A stretch of 64,000 bases of DNA from Planktophila sp965267775 (GTDB taxonomy: Bacteria > Actinomycetota > Actinomycetes > Nanopelagicales > Nanopelagicaceae). The notes beneath the pieces are model-generated. The model was not told the DNA's origin and did no database searches. It saw nothing but the letters and a program-made list of their open reading frames with translations. The stretch covers positions 1,302,001-1,366,000 of the forward strand of contig OZ254140.1 of assembly GCA_965267775.1 (NCBI GenBank), read 5' to 3'. Within the stretch, counting starts at the first letter, position 1, and each line of letters starts with the position of its first letter. The translations under genes and the position numbers were made by a program. Positions 60,626 to 64,000 of this stretch are shown here, one piece after another.

Positions 60626-61768
60626 ATGTCTACACACAAGCTCAAAGGGCTGAAAGGGAGTGGCTACCAAGCCCGCTGGACTGATCCAGCTGGGGCTAGA
60701 AGGGCAAAGAACTTCAAGACGAAGGCTGAAGCCCAGAGATATGCGGCTGAGATGAGCACAGCGGTCCGCCGAGGTGAGTACTCAGATCCGCAGGCAGGCA
60801 AGGCCAAGCTCAGGTCAGTCTACGAGGATTGGAAGGCAAGCTCTGTTGGCCTAAAGCCAAAGACCATAGCCTCGTATGACTCCTTATGGACTTGCATGGT
60901 TGAACCCGTTTGGGGAAATCGCTCGATTGCGGGAATCAGCAGATCAGCAGTAAAAACTTGGATCTCTGAGTCTAAGTCAATTACAGGCAAGACAGTAAGT
61001 GCCAGTCGCATGAAGCAGGCTTATGTCTTGCTCAAGCTTCTATTGGATCATGCAGTTGACATGAATCTAGTCAACCGAAACCCGATTCAATCTGGTTCGA
61101 GAAGTGGGAAGAACCTGCTTCCACGAATTGAAGTTCAGAAACAAAAGCGAGCGCTAGAAAAAGATGAGCTTCTCGCCTTAGCAAATAATGCTGGCGACTA
61201 CAGATTGCTAATACTGGTTGCTGGGTTGTTAGGAATCCGTTGGGCCGAGTTAGTGGCAATCACGCCAGAAGATTTTGATTTCAAGAAAAAAACAATCACA
61301 GTATCAAAATCACTCTCAGAAATTAGTGGTCGTTTTGAACTAGTAACTCCTAAGTCTGGAAAAGTTAGAGTTCTTCCATTGCTGAATGTTCTTGAAAAAG
61401 ACCTCAAAGCTCTTTGCTTGGCGACTCCCGAAGGCGAACCAATATTCAAGTCTCAAAAAGGCGGATACCTCCGTCATAGTAATTTCATGAAGAGGGTTTT
61501 TGCTCCAGCGCTTGCCAAGGCCGAGGTCCGCCAAATTACTTTCCATGAGCTCAGAGATACCGCAATCAGCCAAGCAATAGCTTCTGGCGCTGATGTGCTG
61601 GCTATCAGCCGAATCGCAGGTCATGCCAATCCGTCGATCACGCTGAATGTCTATGGCCATATCTTGAAAGACTCAATGGGATCTATCCAGCGAGCGCTAG
61701 ATGCTTCCTATGCTGACATGAGGTCTGGCGAAAGTAGGCAGAGCCAAGATTTCCCATCCGCTTCATAA
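60626..61768 (+). CDS. Tyrosine recombinase / integrase
   Basis: 380-residue site-specific recombinase. An N-terminal arm-binding-like segment (residues 1-60) and a SAM-like core-binding domain (~65-155) precede the catalytic domain. All catalytic residues are visible: Arg in LLGIRWAEL, Lys in VTPKSGKVR, His-x-x-Arg in FHELRDTA, His in IAGHANPS and nucleophile Tyr in LNVYGHIL. It has the architecture of actinophage and integrative-element integrases. AAGGAG before the ATG gives a normal leadered start. It marks the 57-62 kb region as mobile. Confidence 0.93.
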   Translation: MSTHKLKGLKGSGYQARWTDPAGARRAKNFKTKAEAQRYAAEMSTAVRRGEYSDPQAGKAKLRSVYEDWKASSVGLKPKTIASYDSLWTCMVEPVWGNRSIAGISRSAVKTWISESKSITGKTVSASRMKQAYVLLKLLLDHAVDMNLVNRNPIQSGSRSGKNLLPRIEVQKQKRALEKDELLALANNAGDYRLLILVAGLLGIRWAELVAITPEDFDFKKKTITVSKSLSEISGRFELVTPKSGKVRVLPLLNVLEKDLKALCLATPEGEPIFKSQKGGYLRHSNFMKRVFAPALAKAEVRQITFHELRDTAISQAIASGADVLAISRIAGHANPSITLNVYGHILKDSMGSIQRALDASYADMRSGESRQSQDFPSAS

Positions 61769-61784
61769 GCAAAGGAAGGTAAAT

Positions 61785-61810
61785 AAAGAAGAGTCGCCCT
61801 ATAAGCCGGA
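61785..61810. repeat. 26-base direct repeat, copy 1
   Basis: Identical to 62248-62273 over all 26 bases; the core reads GAGTCGCCCTATAAGCCGGA. It lies 16 bases after the integrase stop and 11 bases beyond the stop of the small membrane-protein gene. Confidence 0.85.
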
Positions 61811-61821
61811 AGCTTTGGTGG

Positions 61822-62235
61822 TTAGCGATCCATCAAAATTAATGCCACAGCTGCCAGATCAACATATACGCAGGCACCGGCGTACCACCATGGCACATAT
61901 CTCTTTTGAGTTGCTAGATGCCATAAATCCCAAATTGCGTGAAGGAATAACCCCAAAGCAGTAAAAAGGATTTCTCCGGTCGCTACTGATATGCCGAGAA
62001 GCAATACAGCGGCGATTAATTGAATATTAGTAAGAGGCAGGAATTTTCTATCCCAAATTATGGAGAAAGCGACATACACAGCTGCAGCTAGGGCAAGCAA
62101 TATTCTTGCCCAAGTGAGACTCGCACCGTTTCCAAAAAGTGGCTGATAGAGACAGATAAAGCCAAGAACTATTGCACCAATAATCCCTCTGATGCCCAGG
62201 CCAAATTTTAAACCTTTGCTTGAATACGATTGCAT
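61822..62235 (-). CDS. Small membrane protein between direct repeats
   Basis: 137-residue protein with four to five predicted membrane helices. LFLHAIWDLWHLATQKRYVPWWY has a His/Trp/Asp-His pattern reminiscent of DUF6010-type proteins, but the match is weak. Function unknown. The ATG at 62235 is chosen over TTG 62241 because a perfect TATAAT stands six bases before it. Exactly identical 26-base repeats lie just outside both ends, so it may be a moveable cassette. Confidence 0.65.
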   Translation of the reverse strand: MQSYSSKGLKFGLGIRGIIGAIVLGFICLYQPLFGNGASLTWARILLALAAAVYVAFSIIWDRKFLPLTNIQLIAAVLLLGISVATGEILFTALGLFLHAIWDLWHLATQKRYVPWWYAGACVYVDLAAVALILMDR

Positions 62236-62241
62236 TTCCAA

Positions 62242-62247
62242 ATTATA
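62242..62247 (-). promoter_or_regulatory. Consensus -10 element of leaderless promoter
   Basis: Minus-strand TATAAT, six bases, ATG at 62235. It directly abuts repeat copy 2, which therefore covers the spacer and -35 region. Confidence 0.65.
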
Positions 62248-62273
62248 AAAGAAGAGTCGCCCTATAAGCCGGA
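62248..62273. repeat. 26-base direct repeat, copy 2
   Basis: Same orientation and sequence as 61785-61810. The distance from the start of one copy to the start of the other is 463 bases. Confidence 0.85.
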
Positions 62274-62282
62274 GACGACATT

Positions 62283-62312
62283 GTTATGCGTGAGGTCACG
62301 CTCACGCATAAC
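62283..62312. repeat. Perfect 12-base inverted repeat
   Basis: GTTATGCGTGAG, six-base spacer GTCACG, CTCACGCATAAC. No T-run on either side, so it is not a standard terminator. It lies 9 bases beyond repeat copy 2 and could belong to a recombination site. Confidence 0.6.
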
Positions 62313-62386
62313 AGTTGCCCTCGAATTTGCCCCCAAAACTCTATAAATTTAAATAGAGAAATGTCGACCCACAGAACGAAGCCGAC

Positions 62387-62914
62387 CTACTTCCCGGTCA
62401 TCATGATGCGGCGCATCTCTTTAATTTCGGCAGTTTGTCCAGATACAATCGCTTTGCTGAGGGTTGCTACTTCTGGATTCTTTGACTTCATCAACGGGGT
62501 TGCCATAGTGATTGCTCCCTGATGATGCAAAGTCATATCTACAAGGTAGAGACCGTCAAACTTCTTTCCACGAGCAGCTTTCAACTTCGCTAAATCCGAG
62601 TCGCTCACAATTCCCTGCATGTGTGCGTGCATTTCCATTCCAATCATGTCGCCTGCAGGAATCCATTTCTGCATTTGTGCAATCTCAGGGCCTTGCTCAG
62701 CAATAATCCGTGCTGCAAGCTTTTTCACGGCAGCATTACTTCCTTGCTTGAGCGCCCACTGCGAGATCAAAACAGCCTGCTTGTGGTGAGGGACCATCAT
62801 TTGAGCAAACATGACGGTTGATGCATCGTAAGGCGCAGCAGCCATAGCAATCGGGCTCTGCCCCACATTAATAGCGAGAACTACTGCGATTGACAAGCCA
62901 AAGATTCTTCTCAT
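62387..62914 (-). CDS. DUF305 family exported protein
   Basis: 175-residue protein. Signal peptide ~1-26 (FGLSIAVVLAINVGQSPIAMAA). The ferritin-like DUF305 domain has its His/Met motifs MFAQMMVPHHKQAV and LVDMTLHHQGAI, rich in Met and His (MEMHAHM), suited to copper or other metal binding outside the membrane. Function unproven in the family; often linked to copper handling. Leaderless start: TAAAAT-N6-ATG. Confidence 0.88.
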   Translation of the reverse strand: MRRIFGLSIAVVLAINVGQSPIAMAAAPYDASTVMFAQMMVPHHKQAVLISQWALKQGSNAAVKKLAARIIAEQGPEIAQMQKWIPAGDMIGMEMHAHMQGIVSDSDLAKLKAARGKKFDGLYLVDMTLHHQGAITMATPLMKSKNPEVATLSKAIVSGQTAEIKEMRRIMMTGK

Positions 62915-62918
62915 GCCG

Positions 62919-63503
62919 CTATTTTAGATTACTCAGGTTATGTCTGCCTTTTAGAACTGTTCGTGCATAGGCGATTGCGAGCACCCCACCAACTAACGCC
63001 CCCGCTAGTACATCTGAGGGATAATGGAGTCCAGCACTTATGCGAGCGATTCCTGAGATAAGACTTAGAACGATAAACGCAATACCTAGCTTCTTACTGA
63101 AGTGGTAGAACATCATGGCGATAGAGACCATAAAGACCATGTGATGGGATGGCATTCCGCCATCTGCGCTATGAGGAACCAATAATTTAATATCACTCAT
63201 CGCAGCAAAGGGGCGCTGGCGAATATAAAACCGTGAAATTACCTCCGAGATAACCGTGGCCAATCCAACTGGTAACACCAGGATCGCTACACCTTGAATA
63301 AATAGATTCCTGAAAAAGAAATTGAAATCAATTAAAGAGCTGTTGCTCTGATAAGTTCGATGAACAAGCCAAAGAAGAGCAAAAGCAATAACAACAAAGA
63401 CTAGGTACTCAGATAAAACTTTCACCAAGAAAATCTCACGGGCTCCCCAATTATTGAGAACCCGCGAGATTGACGTATCTAGAGTTAGGAGTGGATTGCT
63501 CAT
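62919..63503 (-). CDS. PAP2-superfamily membrane phosphatase
   Basis: 194-residue membrane protein with about five helices. The phosphatase motifs are FYIRQRPF (motif 1), GMPSHHMVF (motif 2, PSHH in place of PSGH) and ARISAGLHYPSDVLAG (motif 3 with catalytic His and Asp). It probably dephosphorylates a lipid phosphate such as undecaprenyl diphosphate or phosphatidate. It starts at the last base of the upstream gene's stop region, so they are coupled. Confidence 0.88.
   Translation of the reverse strand: MSNPLLTLDTSISRVLNNWGAREIFLVKVLSEYLVFVVIAFALLWLVHRTYQSNSSLIDFNFFFRNLFIQGVAILVLPVGLATVISEVISRFYIRQRPFAAMSDIKLLVPHSADGGMPSHHMVFMVSIAMMFYHFSKKLGIAFIVLSLISGIARISAGLHYPSDVLAGALVGGVLAIAYARTVLKGRHNLSNLK
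62921..62926 (-). promoter_or_regulatory. -10 element of leaderless DUF305 promoter
   Basis: Minus-strand TAAAAT, six bases, ATG at 62914. It lies inside the end of the PAP2 gene. Confidence 0.55.
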
Positions 63504-64000
63504 TAACCCTTCAGCTCAGTTACATCTAATTTGATCTGGTCTTTCCTGGTCCGGACAAGATAGGTGACCGTGATAGTAATTAGAGTTAAGAAAATGAGGC
63601 TTGTAACTGTTGTTCCTAAACCAAAGCCACCAGCTTTCCTATCTTGAGAGAGTAAATCTCCGATTGAGGCGCCAAGCGGTCTAGTAAGCACATACACAGC
63701 CCAGAATCCAAAGACAGCGTTGATAACTTTCTTCTGCCACAGGACTGCGATGAGCGCAATAAGGGCTGCGAACACGAAGAGAGAACGGGCATAACCAAGA
63801 GCGAGCCTTTCAGCAATGAGATCTCCGGTTGCTGTTCCGAGTGCGAAGGTGAAGAGGATTGTGAGCCAATAGAAGGCTTCACGAGTCGGGGTGTAGATAC
63901 TATGAATTGCAAGCGTCTTCTCCTTCGCGTACCAAACAGCAAAAACTGCCGCTAGGCAGATAGAAAAGATAATGGATGAGGTAATCAAAGAAACGCCAAG
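63503..64000 (-). CDS. COG4705-like repeat membrane protein, partial (5' end outside window)
   Basis: C-terminal ~165 residues of a polytopic membrane protein; the frame is open to the window edge, so the start lies beyond 64000. The TTG at 63988 is probably internal. EAFYWLTILFTFALGTATGDLIAE and VLTRPLGASIGDLLSQ match the duplicated helix-pair pattern of COG4705 membrane proteins of unknown function, which are normally ~250 residues. The last base is shared with the PAP2 gene start. Confidence 0.78.
   Translation of the reverse strand, partial: LGVSLITSSIIFSICLAAVFAVWYAKEKTLAIHSIYTPTREAFYWLTILFTFALGTATGDLIAERLALGYARSLFVFAALIALIAVLWQKKVINAVFGFWAVYVLTRPLGASIGDLLSQDRKAGGFGLGTTVTSLIFLTLITITVTYLVRTRKDQIKLDVTELKG

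Noticed and set aside
62283..62312. Integron attC site
   Set aside because: The arms begin GTTATGC and end GCATAAC, superficially like attC boxes, but they do not fit GTTRRRY/RYYYAAC, and the integrase lacks evident integron-specific features.

Overview
This window looks like chromosome from a small, compact member of the Actinomycetota. Base composition is moderate (I judge it near 50% GC by eye), intergenic gaps are tiny, and many neighbours overlap by 1-8 bases. Several gene blocks keep the order known from Mycobacterium and Streptomyces: histidine phosphatase-tlpA-ccdA-resB-ccsB beside men genes; proC beside the 32-residue bS22-like protein; radA-mutY-clpC-lysS; and coaX-panC-folKBPE-ftsH-hpt-tilS. 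The combination of compactness, moderate GC, xylose use and leaderless promoters fits freshwater streamlined actinobacteria (acI / Nanopelagicales type), but that placement is inference.

Layout. 1-6.2 kb: end of menaquinone synthesis (menE, menA), convergent with a system II cytochrome c biogenesis operon. 6.2-12.2 kb: HAD phosphatase, then a tightly coupled operon of helicase-associated protein, M20 peptidase and XPB helicase, and a glutaredoxin. 12.2-16.8 kb: two secreted proteins, the tiny bS22 gene and proC. 16.8-23.6 kb: Cys-rich protein, radA, mutY, a membrane protein, clpC, argA. 23.6-36.2 kb: a long leftward run, lysS-coaX-nadC-nadB-panC-folK-folB-folP-folE-ftsH-hpt-tilS-NlpC/P60 hydrolase, supplying NAD, CoA, folate and purine salvage. 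36.2-47.8 kb: ABC-2 exporter, a metZ gene interrupted by one amber codon, ctaB, DD-peptidase, RNA methyltransferase, TPR protein, nickel/cobalt permease behind a Nur-like operator, EamA transporter, LuxR regulator and small proteins. 47.8-56.8 kb: a xyloside-use cluster (alpha-xylosidase, xylHGF-type ABC transporter, xylB, xylA) and a short cytochrome P450. 56.85 kb: tRNA-Lys(UUU). 57-62.3 kb: an accessory island with a protein of six tandem zinc ribbons fused to a GIY-YIG-like domain, a GNAT protein, a gene-poor AT-rich stretch, an excisionase-like protein, a tyrosine integrase, and a small membrane-protein gene framed by a 26-base direct repeat. 62.4-64 kb: DUF305, PAP2 phosphatase and a partial membrane protein.

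How it works together. Menaquinone, haem O (ctaB) and cytochrome c maturation genes point to aerobic respiration. The xyl cluster would free xylose from alpha-xylosides, import it and pass it to the pentose phosphate pathway. A recurrent signal, TANNNT followed by six (sometimes seven or eight) bases and then the start codon, precedes about 19 genes, including three GTG starts and the accessory excisionase. It implies that leaderless transcription is routine here. The most novel object is the zinc-ribbon/GIY-YIG protein in the integrase island.
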